From: Sphingomonas colocasiae
GTDB lineage: Bacteria; Pseudomonadota; Alphaproteobacteria; Sphingomonadales; Sphingomonadaceae
DNA length: 64,000 bases
Reading direction: 5' to 3'
Assembly: GCF_019880585.1 (NCBI RefSeq)
Contig: NZ_JAINVV010000001.1
Location: forward strand, 372,001 to 436,000
Shown: positions 33,971 through 42,243 of the stretch, in pieces
Position numbering within the stretch: position 1 is the first letter of the stretch
How the letters are laid out: the number at the start of each line of letters is the position of its first letter
Made by a program: the position numbers and the translations under genes
The notes under the pieces: model-generated
What the model saw: the letters and a program-made list of their open reading frames with translations, nothing else
Databases searched by the model: none
Told to the model about the DNA's origin: nothing

Positions 33971-34846
33971 TCAGAAAATGGGCAGGGGAAGGGCTGAGAC
34001 GGCGGCAGCACCGCCGACCCGGTCGAGATAGCCTGCCTCGTCGGCGCCGATGGTGCGGGCGGCGAACGCGTCCCAGCCACCTTCTTCGCGCGCGCTGTCG
34101 GCATAGGCCTTGAGATGTTTCATATCCCAGCCATAGAGCGGCGGCATCGAGGTCGGGTGCGCGCCAAGCGGCGCTTCGATCACGCCATGGACGAAGCAGC
34201 GCTCGACGATATTGGCGCGGGCATCCTCGGGATAGCTGTGGTCCATGCGGTCGACCACTTCCTCCGCCGAAACGAAGGTCTTTTCCGCCGCGCGCGCGAA
34301 CCACTCGTCATAATAGGTATCGGGGCCGAGCGCCTGGATATTGCCGCGCCGGTCGGCGCGATGGACGTGGAGCAGCGCGGCATCGAGCTTGAGCGCGGGC
34401 ATCGCCAGCAACACTTCGCCATCGTCATAGGGCGATTGCACCGTCCTGAAGCCGCCATGCGCCATCACATCGGTGCCGAGCCCGACATGGGTGGGCAGGA
34501 AGGGCAGGCGGAATGCCGCAGCCTTCAGCCCCCATTGCAGCATGCCTTCGTCGAGTTCGAGGATATCGAGCGCGCCGGCCTCGCGGCTTTTACGGAAATA
34601 GGGTTCGAGCGGGATCGCATCCATCGAGACGAAGCCGAAGATCAGCTTCTTCACCTTGCCCGTCGCGCACAGCATGCCGACGTCCGGCCCGCCATAGGCG
34701 ACGATCGTCAGGTCGGTGAGATCGGAACGCAGGATGGCGCGGACCAGCGCCATCGGCTTGCGGCGCGGGCCCCAGCCCGCGATCCCGATCGTCATCCCGC
34801 TCTTCAGCGATGCGACGAACTGCTCGATGGTAAATTGCTTGTTCAA
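33971..34846 (-). CDS. ipdA: IpdA-like CoA-transferase family subunit (steroid ring C hydrolase, alpha)
   Basis: The 291-residue protein is, segment for segment, like mycobacterial IpdA: SGMTIGIAGWGPRRKPMALV (residues 16-35), YGGPDVGMLCATGKVKK, and ELDEGMLQWGLKAAAFRLPF from residue 97. In IpdA a glutamate essential for hydrolysis lies in this last region. With IpdB it would cleave the C-ring intermediate (COCHEA-CoA) after EchA20 action. It is the first gene of the minus-strand run, and its start faces the SDR/FadD3 genes across a 124-bp divergent gap in which I see no certain operator. Confidence 0.88.
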   Translation of the reverse strand: MNKQFTIEQFVASLKSGMTIGIAGWGPRRKPMALVRAILRSDLTDLTIVAYGGPDVGMLCATGKVKKLIFGFVSMDAIPLEPYFRKSREAGALDILELDEGMLQWGLKAAAFRLPFLPTHVGLGTDVMAHGGFRTVQSPYDDGEVLLAMPALKLDAALLHVHRADRRGNIQALGPDTYYDEWFARAAEKTFVSAEEVVDRMDHSYPEDARANIVERCFVHGVIEAPLGAHPTSMPPLYGWDMKHLKAYADSAREEGGWDAFAARTIGADEAGYLDRVGGAAAVSALPLPIF

Positions 34847-34970
34847 TCCGCTCTCCCGTCATGCCGATGATGTTGCATGGCGGGCACGCGGATGGTCCGC
34901 TACCACCATATGGAGAGAGACATTCGTGGCGGCCGGTAGAATGGATGTGGCAAAGGATCTGGAGGTGGCC

Positions 34971-35735
34971 ATGGCGAAGAATGAGCGGCGCGTGGCGCTG
35001 GTGACGGGCGGTGCGCGCGGCATTGGCCGGGCGATCACCGAACGGTTGCTGTCGAACGGCATGACCGTGGTGATCTGCGGCCGCAACGCGCCTGACGATT
35101 TGCCGCGTCATGGCGATGCCGTCGCCATGTTCGAAGCGTGCGACGTGCGATCGGCCGAGGATGTGAACGCGATGGTCGACCGGATCGTCGCGGTGCATGG
35201 CCGGCTCGATCTGGCGGTCAACAATGCCGGCGGTTCGCCCGAGGCGCCGGCCGCCACCGCGTCGCCGCGTTTCTCGGAACGCGTGCTTGCGCTCAACCTG
35301 CTCGGCCCGCTGCATGTCGCTCAGGCGGCGAACCGGATCATGCAGGGGCAGCCGCAGGGTGGCGCCATCGTCAATATCGCGAGCGTGTCCGGCACGCGGC
35401 CGTCGCCGGGCACGGCCATCTATGGCGCGGCCAAGGCCGGGTTGCTCAACCTGACGGAAACGCTCGCGATGGAATGGGGGCCGCTGGTCCGCGTGAACGC
35501 CGTCGTCGTCGGCCTGGTCGCGACCGAGGCTGCGATCGAACATTATGGCGGCGAGGATGGCATGAAGCGCATCGACGCGATGCTACCGGCGGGCCGAATG
35601 GCGCGCGGCGAGGATGTCGCCAATACCGTCGCTTTCCTGGCTTCGCCCGACGCCGCCTATGTCAGCGGTGCGCGGATCGCGGTCCATGGCGGCGGCGAGC
35701 GCCCGATCTTCCTGGGCCTGGCCCGGGGCGAGTGA
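34971..35735 (+). CDS. Short-chain dehydrogenase/reductase
   Basis: The 254-residue SDR has TGGARGIGRAI, VNNAGGSPEAP, a serine in VNIASVSGTRPSPG and YGAAKAGLLNLT with the Tyr/Lys pair. ATG 34971 is chosen because GGAGG lies just upstream; an ATG ten codons earlier has no ribosome site. It is divergent from ipdA and lies 43 bp before the FadD3-like gene, so it probably belongs to the HIP pathway as a hydroxyl/keto step. It is one candidate for the IpdF role, but this is not assigned. Confidence 0.85.
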   Translation: MAKNERRVALVTGGARGIGRAITERLLSNGMTVVICGRNAPDDLPRHGDAVAMFEACDVRSAEDVNAMVDRIVAVHGRLDLAVNNAGGSPEAPAATASPRFSERVLALNLLGPLHVAQAANRIMQGQPQGGAIVNIASVSGTRPSPGTAIYGAAKAGLLNLTETLAMEWGPLVRVNAVVVGLVATEAAIEHYGGEDGMKRIDAMLPAGRMARGEDVANTVAFLASPDAAYVSGARIAVHGGGERPIFLGLARGE

Positions 35736-35778
35736 CCGCGAACACGGCCAGGCCATCCCCGAATAGGGGTTGCGGGCA

Positions 35779-37383
35779 ATGGGGGCGTCGATCACGCCCG
35801 ATCGCGGAACAGCAGAACGGACGGCCCCGATCGTGACAGATGGCAAGCGGACGATTCCGCACATGGTTTTCGCATCCGCCAGGCGCTTCGCCGATATCGA
35901 GGCGATCCGTGGCGAGGATGGCAGTTCGCTATTCTATCGCGACCTGGAAGCGAGCGTCCGCCGCGCCGCCGCCGCCTTTGTCGCGAGCGGAGTTGCCGTT
36001 GGGGATCGCATCGCGATCTGGGCGCCCAATTCGGTCGAATGGATCATCGCCGCGCTTGGCGTGCAATGCGCCGGCGCCGCGATCGTGCCGCTCAATACTC
36101 GCCTTAAGGGGCGCGAGGCGGGCTATATCCTGCGCACCAGCGGCGCGCGGATGCTGCTGACGGTTTCGGAATTCCTGGGCGCCGATTATCCCGAGATGCT
36201 CGAAGGCGAGGATCTGCCCGATCTGGAGCGAACGGTGCTCATCGCGGGCGACACGGGCGGAACAAGCTGGAGCGATTTCCTGGCCGAAGGCGCATCGGTC
36301 GCACCATCCGAAATCGATGCGCGGCTTGCCGCGATCGAGGAGGATCAGGTGTGCGACATCCTGTTCACCTCCGGCACGACCGGCCACCCCAAGGGTGCGG
36401 TGACGACGCATGGCCAGAATATCTGGGTCTATCTGCGTTATTCCGAAACCTATGGCTTGCGCGCCGGGGATCGCTTCCTGATCATCAATCCCTTCTTCCA
36501 CAGCTTCGGCTACAAGGCTGGCTGGCTGGCGGCGTTCCTGACCGGATGCACGGTGCTGCCGCATGCGGTGTTCGACGCGAAGGCCGCGCTTCAGCGGATC
36601 GAGCGCGACAAGGTGACTGTGCTTCCCGGGCCGCCCACGCTTTACCAGAGCATGCTCGCGGCGGATTATCGCGCCTTCGACCTGTCCTCGCTTCGGCTCT
36701 CGATCACCGGCGCGGCATCGGTGCCGGTCTCGCTGATCGAGGCGATGTGGGCCGATCTCGGCATCGATATCGTGCTGACGGCCTATGGCCTCACCGAAAC
36801 CTGTGGCGTCGTCACCATGTGCCGCAAGGAGGATGGGGTCGAGACGATCGCCAATACGGCGGGCCGCCCGCTCGACGGCGTCGAACTGCGCATCGTCGAC
36901 GGTGACGGTGTTGCTCTGCCGGCGGGGCGGGCGGGCGAATTGCTCGTGCGCGGGCCCAATGTGATGCAGGGTTATTTCAACAATCCGGAGGCGACCGCCG
37001 CCGCGATCGACCGCGATGGCTGGTTGCGAACCGGCGATGTCGCGGTGCTCGATACGGCTGGCAACGTAAAGATCACCGATCGCGCCAAGGACATTTTCAT
37101 CGTCGGCGGCTTCAACGCCTATCCGGCCGAGATCGAAGGGCTGCTCGCCGCCAATCCGGCGGTGATGCATTCCGCCGTGATCGGCATTCCCGACGAACGG
37201 CTCGGTGAGGTGCCCAAAGCCTATGTGGTGCTTCGCCCGGACGCCAGTGCGACGCCGGAAGAGATCATCGCCTGGTGCCGCGACAATATGGCCAATTACA
37301 AGGTGCCGCGTCAGGTGGAGATCCTGGACGCGCTGCCGATGAACGCATCGGGCAAGGTGCAGAAATTCCTGCTCCGCACGTAA
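35779..37383 (+). CDS. fadD3: FadD3-like acyl-CoA synthetase (HIP-CoA ligase candidate)
   Basis: The 534-residue ANL ligase resembles FadD3, which starts degradation of the steroid C/D-ring propionate HIP. Present are ILFTSGTTGHPKGAV, INPFFHSFGYKAGWLAAFL, TVLPGPPTLYQSML, VLTAYGLTETCGVVTMCR, WLRTGDVA, FIVGGFNAYPAEIE and the C-terminal NASGKVQK lysine. The N-terminus is about 20 residues longer than that of the mycobacterial protein if ATG 35779 is used. A GTG at 35833 would give a more typical length. AGGGG ten bases upstream supports 35779. It is probably co-transcribed with the SDR before it. Confidence 0.87.
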   Translation: MGASITPDRGTAERTAPIVTDGKRTIPHMVFASARRFADIEAIRGEDGSSLFYRDLEASVRRAAAAFVASGVAVGDRIAIWAPNSVEWIIAALGVQCAGAAIVPLNTRLKGREAGYILRTSGARMLLTVSEFLGADYPEMLEGEDLPDLERTVLIAGDTGGTSWSDFLAEGASVAPSEIDARLAAIEEDQVCDILFTSGTTGHPKGAVTTHGQNIWVYLRYSETYGLRAGDRFLIINPFFHSFGYKAGWLAAFLTGCTVLPHAVFDAKAALQRIERDKVTVLPGPPTLYQSMLAADYRAFDLSSLRLSITGAASVPVSLIEAMWADLGIDIVLTAYGLTETCGVVTMCRKEDGVETIANTAGRPLDGVELRIVDGDGVALPAGRAGELLVRGPNVMQGYFNNPEATAAAIDRDGWLRTGDVAVLDTAGNVKITDRAKDIFIVGGFNAYPAEIEGLLAANPAVMHSAVIGIPDERLGEVPKAYVVLRPDASATPEEIIAWCRDNMANYKVPRQVEILDALPMNASGKVQKFLLRT

Positions 37384-37434
37384 AGGCCGACCGGATTGGA
37401 AACGCCCCGTGGGTCGACGGTGTTCGTCGATCCT

Positions 37435-37489
37435 TTGGGCAATGCATGCGCGATCCCGGCAAGCGCTCGCATCTCGGGCTGTTGCCCAA
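37435..37489. repeat. Inverted repeat upstream of astA
   Basis: TTGGGCAA (37435-37442) and TTGCCCAA (37482-37489) are 8-bp perfect inverted arms with a 39-nt centre that can itself pair in part. It lies in the 166-bp gap before astA, 60 bp from its start. It could be a leader-RNA stem, the terminator of the fadD3-like transcript or chance. Confidence 0.35.
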
Positions 37490-37549
37490 TGCGCGGGCTT
37501 TCCTGTACCGCCTCCGCAAACTTCAAGCGGACGGGAAGGGGAAGCACCG

Positions 37550-38581
37550 ATGTGGGCGGTCAGGCCGATAGAGACTCGGGATCTCGACGCACTCGTCGAT
37601 CTCGCGGAAAGCCTCGGTCCGGGCATGACGACCTTGCCCGCCGATCGCGAGAGCCTGGCTGCAAAGGTCGAGGGGTCGGTCGCCAGCTTCCGGGGTGCCG
37701 TCGAGCGTGCCGAAGCGCATTTTCTGCTTGTGCTCGAAGATCCGGAGAGCGGCACCCTGCTCGGCACCGCCGCGCTGTATCCGCATGTCGGCGCACCCTA
37801 TGGCTTCTTTTCGTACAAACGGCTGAAGCTTGTGCAGCGTTCGCAGGCGCTGGGGATCGACAGCACCGTCGAAATGCTTTCCCTCGCCAACGATTATACC
37901 GGCACGACCGAAGTGGGAACGCTGGCGGTTCGCCCCGAATTGAAGGGGACGGGGGCGGGGCGCCTGCTCGCGCGCAGCCGCTATATGCTGGCAGCCGCCT
38001 TTCCGGATCTGTTTTCGCCGTTGCTGATGGCGGAAATGCGCGGTTGGCAGGATGCGGAGGGGCATAGTCCGTTCTGGGATGCGGTGGGCGCGCGTTTCTT
38101 CAGCATGGATTTCGCGACCGCCGATCGCATCAGCGCGTTGCGCGGATCCGATTTCATCGCGGATCTGATGCCGAAGCATCCGATCTACATCAATCTGCTG
38201 CCCGAAAGCGCGCGCGATGTGATCGGCAAGCCCCACCAGGACAGTGCGCCGGCCATGGCGATGCTGAAGCGGGAGGGCTTCCGTTTCGAGGGTTATGTCG
38301 ATGTGTTCGATGCCGGCCCGCAAGTGCATTGCGACCGCGATTCGATCGCGACCGTCCGGTTGAGCCGGGAGGGGCCGATGACCGCGCTCCCTTCGGCCGC
38401 TCAATGCGATGCTCCCGAATATCTGCTGTGCAGCACGGTGCTTGAGCGCTTTCGCGTGGCGATGGCGCCGGGCCGGGCGGCCGACGGGGGTATTGCGCTT
38501 TCAGCCGATGCCGCGCGCGCGCTCGATGTGATGGTCGATGATCATGTACGATGGTCGCCCGGTTCATTGGTGGGCACATGA
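37550..38581 (+). CDS. astA: Arginine N-succinyltransferase
   Basis: AstA transfers succinyl from succinyl-CoA to arginine, the first step of the AST arginine catabolic pathway. The 343-residue protein starts at ATG 37550 (MWAVRPIETRDLDALVDLAE) with GGGAAGGGG upstream. It contains the family segments GFFSYKRLKLVQRSQALG, NDYTGTTEVGTLAVRPELKG, AEMRGWQD and FWDAVGARFFSMDF. No other ast gene is visible, though the island inserted just downstream may have separated it from neighbours. A pentanucleotide repeat overlaps its stop codon. Confidence 0.92.
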   Translation: MWAVRPIETRDLDALVDLAESLGPGMTTLPADRESLAAKVEGSVASFRGAVERAEAHFLLVLEDPESGTLLGTAALYPHVGAPYGFFSYKRLKLVQRSQALGIDSTVEMLSLANDYTGTTEVGTLAVRPELKGTGAGRLLARSRYMLAAAFPDLFSPLLMAEMRGWQDAEGHSPFWDAVGARFFSMDFATADRISALRGSDFIADLMPKHPIYINLLPESARDVIGKPHQDSAPAMAMLKREGFRFEGYVDVFDAGPQVHCDRDSIATVRLSREGPMTALPSAAQCDAPEYLLCSTVLERFRVAMAPGRAADGGIALSADAARALDVMVDDHVRWSPGSLVGT

Positions 38582-38602
38582 CATGACATGACATGACATG
38601 AC
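38576..38602 (+). repeat. Pentanucleotide tandem repeat (ACATG) at the astA stop codon
   Basis: Five full ACATG units (38576-38600) plus AC follow directly. The astA stop TGA lies in the first two units, so changes in copy number would not alter the protein. Confidence 0.85.
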
Positions 38603-38716
38603 GGCAGGCGGCGCGATCCGCGCGTCGCGGAAGCGGGCTGTCGAACGTCCGAAAGCACAGCGGAGTCTTCCGACTGCCTATCCTCGGGCCGATCCTGATG
38701 GGGATGAAAACCGGTG

Positions 38717-38766
38717 AAAGGTGGTGGACGCACTAGGGCTCGAACCTAGGACCCGCTGATTAAGAG
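38717..38766 (-). repeat. Left attachment repeat, 3' fragment of tRNA-Lys(CUU)
   Basis: Read on the minus strand, the repeat runs from CTCTTAATCAGC (anticodon loop with CTT) through the T arm TAGGTTCGAGCCCTA to GTGCGTCCACCA. This is the 3' part of a tRNA-Lys gene ending in encoded CCA. The D arm and 5' acceptor strand are missing, so this copy is not a functional tRNA. It is identical over 50 bp to 51558-51607. Confidence 0.88.
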
Positions 38767-38908
38767 ACTTAATTTGTGAGTTATCGCCTTGGCTGGCGAA
38801 CCCGTCAGAACTCCGAGAAGTACAAGAAAACAGGCGGTTATTTTGCCTTTGACAGCGACGTTCGGCGACATACAGTGCTCGTGAAACCCTTTCATGGCGC
38901 GAACGCGT

Positions 38909-38929
38909 CGGACACCAGCCGGACATCAA
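38909..38929 (+). repeat. 21-bp direct repeat near the left island end (copy 1)
   Basis: This 21-bp unit contains CCGGACATCAA and differs at only two positions from 51500-51520. Both copies are inside the island, in the same orientation and near opposite attachment repeats. This copy ends at the integrase start codon. It may be an arm-type integrase or excisionase site. Confidence 0.6.
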
Positions 38930-40074
38930 TGCCTAAGCTAACAGATACCCTCGTGCGCAATGTTCAAGTCCCAGCGGGCCGCAAAGACATCAAAATGTAT
39001 GATGATATGATCCGTGGCTTCGGCGTTCGTGTAACGGAGAACGGCAAAAGGTCGTTTATCCTAAATTACGTTGCCAGTGGCCGGGAGCGGCGGCTCACCA
39101 TTGGCCAGTACCCGGCTTGGGGTGTGGCGGCCGCGCGTGAACATGCGGCGCGCCTCCGCAGACGGGTTGATGCAGGTGAGGACCCCGCTGAAGAGCGGGT
39201 CACAGACCGCAATCTGAAAACTTTGCAACAGTTGCAGGAACGATATGTTTTGGAAGTGGGGGGGAAGAAGGCCTCCAGCAGCCAGCGAGACGAGCGGTCT
39301 ATCTGGCAGTCCCATATTTTACCTGAGCTTGGAGCCCGCAGGCTGAACGATATTAGCTTCAGCGATATCGAGCGGCTTCATCATCGCATTTCTGATGCAT
39401 CGCCCATCCGCGCCAACCGCACGATCGCGCTGTTGAGGCACGCATTTAACAAAGCCCAGCAGTGGGGGTGGGCTGCATCGAACCCGGTATTGGGCATTAA
39501 ATGCAATCCGGAGCAACCTCGTGAACGCTTCCTAACAGGAGCGGAGCTTGAGGCGTTCTTCTCTGTCTTGGACCGTCGGGATGAAAGTCCTTCGCTGTTG
39601 GCAATCCGCTTCATCATTTTGACCGGCTGCCGGAAGGGTGAAGCATTCAAACTAACTTGGGATCAATTAGACTTATCTACCGGCCATTGGACGAAGCCGA
39701 GCGCGCACACGAAACAACGTCGCGTGCACCGTATTCCGCTTTCATCGGAAGCGACCGAGACGCTCCATAGAGAAAAACGCTTCTCTTCCAACGGAGTGGT
39801 GTTTCCAGGGCCGAGTGGGCGGCCCTTGGTTGACGTAAAAAAGGCATTTCGGTCGGTAACCATGGAGGCGAATATTTCAGGGCTACGTATACATGATCTT
39901 CGCCACAGCTATGCGAGCGTCCTGGTCTCCAATGGAGCATCACTGCCTGTAATCGGTAAGTTGCTTGGCCACACACAGGCCGCCACGACCATGCGATACG
40001 CCCACCTATTCGACGATCCGTTGCGAGAGGCTTCTGAAATTATGTCCGTGGTATCGAGAAAGGGAGTGCGCTGA
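38929..40074 (+). CDS. Tyrosine-type integrase of island 1
   Basis: The 381-residue phage-type integrase has an N-terminal DUF4102-like arm-binding domain (RGFGVRVTENGKRSFILNYVA), a core-binding SAM-like domain, and a catalytic domain with TGCRKGEAFKLTW (Arg I), RIHDLRHSYAS (HxxR) and LLGHTQAATTMRYAHLF (His and nucleophile Tyr). It catalyses recombination between the tRNA-derived repeats. ATG 38929 gives the usual MPKLTDTLVRN start; the frame continues open upstream to 38776 without homology. It overlaps the next gene by TGATG. Confidence 0.9.
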   Translation: MPKLTDTLVRNVQVPAGRKDIKMYDDMIRGFGVRVTENGKRSFILNYVASGRERRLTIGQYPAWGVAAAREHAARLRRRVDAGEDPAEERVTDRNLKTLQQLQERYVLEVGGKKASSSQRDERSIWQSHILPELGARRLNDISFSDIERLHHRISDASPIRANRTIALLRHAFNKAQQWGWAASNPVLGIKCNPEQPRERFLTGAELEAFFSVLDRRDESPSLLAIRFIILTGCRKGEAFKLTWDQLDLSTGHWTKPSAHTKQRRVHRIPLSSEATETLHREKRFSSNGVVFPGPSGRPLVDVKKAFRSVTMEANISGLRIHDLRHSYASVLVSNGASLPVIGKLLGHTQAATTMRYAHLFDDPLREASEIMSVVSRKGVR

Positions 40075-40631
40075 TGGGGCGGCCCCGGAAAGTTCGATCC
40101 GGCTCCACTGAACGGAACTCTCCGAGCGCGCCTGATCTCGAAGCGCTTTGGAAGGCGAGTGACGACCTTCGCCACGTCGTTGAGGCAATCGGGCGCTTTC
40201 CTCACGATCCACTTAAGTGGGCAATGAGCATCTGTATTGAGCGTGCCCTTAGCCAAGACCGGATTGCCTTGACCGGCTCCTCCGCTAGAGAGGATGGACG
40301 CACGATGGATGAGATGTTCCGCGCCTTATTCGTTATCGACGACAAGTTAAAGGCCGGTTCTCTCAAGAGCGCTCCACCCCTCGTGGAGATTATTAGGGCT
40401 GCATGGCGCATGACCCGGGCGTCTGAGCCCAGTGAGCAGGACATTAGAAATATCAGAAATCAATGGCATAATGAAATAGGTCATGAAGTCGATCGCCTAA
40501 TCGTATCAGGAGCGCCTTGGACAAGGAGGGCTAGGCGCATATTCGCTGAAGAGTATGCGCAGGAGGATGGTACTTGGCCATTTCATAGGTTTTCCGAAAT
40601 TTTATATCGCCACCGATCCGGTAATTTTTGA
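40074..40631 (+). CDS. Hypothetical protein coupled to the integrase
   Basis: The 185-residue protein of unknown family is mostly helical by composition, with a basic N-terminus (MGRPRKVRSGSTERN) and a C-terminal part rich in Arg, Trp and His (IRNIRNQWHNEIGHEVDRL). It contains an R-x6-H spacing (RNIRNQWH) like that of HEPN RNases, but nothing else supports that family. Its start overlaps the integrase stop (TGATG), so it may be an accessory factor for integration or an island-specific protein. Confidence 0.6.
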   Translation: MGRPRKVRSGSTERNSPSAPDLEALWKASDDLRHVVEAIGRFPHDPLKWAMSICIERALSQDRIALTGSSAREDGRTMDEMFRALFVIDDKLKAGSLKSAPPLVEIIRAAWRMTRASEPSEQDIRNIRNQWHNEIGHEVDRLIVSGAPWTRRARRIFAEEYAQEDGTWPFHRFSEILYRHRSGNF

Positions 40632-40716
40632 CCAGAAAACATAGAATATATTTACAGAGACATTTAGTATCAATTGCTCTCATATAAGCCCTGATATTTT
40701 ATTTCGGGGGTTTTCG

Positions 40717-40914
40717 ATGATAAACGAGACGCGTCGACAAATTGAAATTGATAGTTTGTCCGAGAGTGAGGTCGCGTCGCTTCTCGGTATTGCGCCAAGA
40801 ACTCTGCAGCGGTGGCATCGCCTTAAGAAGGGTCCGCCGCGCATCAAGGTAGGTCGGCGCTCACTTTATCGTAGATCTTCGGTCGCCGAATGGCTCGCGA
40901 AGAACGAGGTCTGA
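40717..40914 (+). CDS. Small HTH DNA-binding protein (AlpA/excisionase-like)
   Basis: The 65-residue protein has a MerR/AlpA-type helix-turn-helix: SESEVASLLGIAPRTLQRWHRLKKGPPRIKVGRRSLYRRSSVAEWLAKN. Proteins of this size and pattern often act as recombination directionality factors or phage regulators. It follows an AT-rich 85-bp gap, the only such stretch nearby, which may hold its promoter. It precedes the reverse transcriptase gene. Confidence 0.8.
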   Translation: MINETRRQIEIDSLSESEVASLLGIAPRTLQRWHRLKKGPPRIKVGRRSLYRRSSVAEWLAKNEV

Positions 40915-40930
40915 CCAAATCATTGATTTT

Positions 40931-40946
40931 TTGCAACGGGTTGCAA
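40931..40946. promoter_or_regulatory. TTGCAACnnGTTGCAA palindrome, copy 1 (before the RT gene)
   Basis: TTGCAACGGGTTGCAA is a perfect 7-bp-arm palindrome with GG at the centre, 11 bp upstream of the chosen RT start. A further GTTGCAACGGG overlaps it as a direct repeat. The same motif recurs at 42207, 43476 and 51453. Confidence 0.65.
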
Positions 40947-40957
40947 CGGGCACTTCC

Positions 40958-42178
40958 ATGCGTGATCAGTATCAGCGCTGCGGCGAAGAGGCGCGGCGTC
41001 ATCTTGGCCGGATTGCTCTCGCCTCGCGGCACAGCGATGGGCTTATGGGGAAAAGGTTCGGCCGTGACGCGGTTGATCACCTGTTTCGACATGCTGGCTT
41101 AAAAGCCTATTTTCACACCCAGCGGAGAAAGGTCTCTGACAAGAGGGCCAATTTCGCCCACATACTTCGCCGAGCTGGTGAGATTGACCTGTTCGCCGCG
41201 ACATCGGCGGAGTTGTTCCCACTTGCCATCCCGAAAAAGCGCGGTGGCCATCGGTGCGTCTATCGTGTTCCTATCGAGATGCAACTCGCGCATTGCGTGC
41301 TCAAAGCGATCGTGTTTGCTGCCCACGAGATTAGCCAAAGTCAATATTGCTGGCACGGTCGAGCAGGGCACCACGGTTGCGTAACGGCAATAGCAGATCA
41401 TCTCCGCCGTAATTCAGGCTTACGCTTTGTAGTGCGCGGTGACATTTCTGGAGCCTTCTCTGCCGTTAGCACGGATGTGATACGAAATCTGGGAATAATG
41501 CCGGAGGAAGTTTTTGAACATCGCTTCAATCCGAGCAATTTGAAAATCTTCAACCCCTATCGAGAAAGGAGCATGGAAAGCGACACTCAGCGGCATCATA
41601 GATATCTTGACGTTGAGGAGATGACAGAGGGAAGGGGCCTGCAGGGTCTGCTGGAGGGCGGAGCTTCGTCATCCGCCTTGTTCGCGATGATAATTGATGA
41701 CGTAAACAAAGAATGGAATTCTCAGTTCGGACAGCTATTTGGCTATGCCGATGATTTTTTGGTGGTCTGTGCAACATCAGAGCAAGCGGAAGAAGCGCAA
41801 GAGAACCTTGCGAGCAAGTTGGCTACGCATCACGCGGGCCCCTTTCACCTCCGTACCGATATTTACGATATCCAGGAGGGATTTGATATGCTTGGTTACA
41901 ACATTCACCGGCGCCCGTGTGGCCGCTTGCGCATTGGCCCCGCCGGGCCAGCGTTCGATCGCATATTTCGAGAGCTGTCTGAGGAGGTGGATGGTATTGA
42001 AGTGCGCTTTGTCCAGCCCGGTGGGGATGGTGTTGATGGAAGAATGAGCCGCATTGCGCTCAACCATCGCATCCGCGACATACTTGCTCGATACCCCAGC
42101 ATGTCGATATTTGATCGCTTAGATTGCAGAGGCTTGCTCGTGAGCCAGATGGATTTTGACACGATCGTTATAGGATAG
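40958..42178 (+). CDS. Reverse transcriptase, unclassified group
   Basis: The 406-residue protein has the ordered motifs of a group II-like reverse transcriptase fold: IPKKRGGHRCVYRVPI (residues 91-106), a fingers segment QYCWHGRAGHHGCVTAI (129-145), the first catalytic Asp in RGDISGAF (160-167), a divergent palm loop QGLLEGGASS (229-238), FGYADDFLVV with the YADD box (263-266) and MLGYNI (311-316). There is no maturase, HNH or protease fusion. It has an N-terminal extension of about 90 residues. It could be of a retron, DGR, abortive-infection or unknown-group type; no partner RNA was recognised. ATG 40958 lacks a clear ribosome site; TTG 40931 and ATG 41045 are alternatives. Confidence 0.85.
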   Translation: MRDQYQRCGEEARRHLGRIALASRHSDGLMGKRFGRDAVDHLFRHAGLKAYFHTQRRKVSDKRANFAHILRRAGEIDLFAATSAELFPLAIPKKRGGHRCVYRVPIEMQLAHCVLKAIVFAAHEISQSQYCWHGRAGHHGCVTAIADHLRRNSGLRFVVRGDISGAFSAVSTDVIRNLGIMPEEVFEHRFNPSNLKIFNPYRERSMESDTQRHHRYLDVEEMTEGRGLQGLLEGGASSSALFAMIIDDVNKEWNSQFGQLFGYADDFLVVCATSEQAEEAQENLASKLATHHAGPFHLRTDIYDIQEGFDMLGYNIHRRPCGRLRIGPAGPAFDRIFRELSEEVDGIEVRFVQPGGDGVDGRMSRIALNHRIRDILARYPSMSIFDRLDCRGLLVSQMDFDTIVIG

Positions 42179-42206
42179 CGGGCAGGACCTCTGGCCGGGG
42201 TGAGAA

Positions 42207-42222
42207 TTGCAACAAGTTGCAA
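42207..42222. promoter_or_regulatory. TTGCAACnnGTTGCAA palindrome, copy 2 (between RT and XRE genes)
   Basis: TTGCAACAAGTTGCAA lies between the ends of the convergent RT and XRE genes. The centre is AA, so read on this strand it is the inverse of the copy at 43476, whose centre is TT. Its place away from any start codon argues against a simple promoter operator. Confidence 0.65.
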
Positions 42223-42243
42223 AACGCTTCCTGTTTCGTAGCG

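Noticed and set aside
35929-37767. 612-codon minus-strand frame opposite the FadD3-like gene
   Set aside because: Antisense to a ligase with all ANL motifs.
38717-38766. Functional tRNA-Lys gene
   Set aside because: Only the 3' part is present; the D arm and 5' acceptor strand are missing. The copy at 51558 adds just the anticodon stem. Both are treated as attachment repeats.
40074-40631. HEPN ribonuclease call for the gene after the integrase
   Set aside because: Only an R-x6-H spacing was seen; the rest of the domain pattern and a partner nucleotidyltransferase are missing.
40632-40957. Retron-type msr-msd RNA upstream of the reverse transcriptase
   Set aside because: The AT-rich gap at 40632-40716 and the short gap before the RT show no convincing inverted a1/a2 repeats or long msd stem. 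Not excluded, but not supported.
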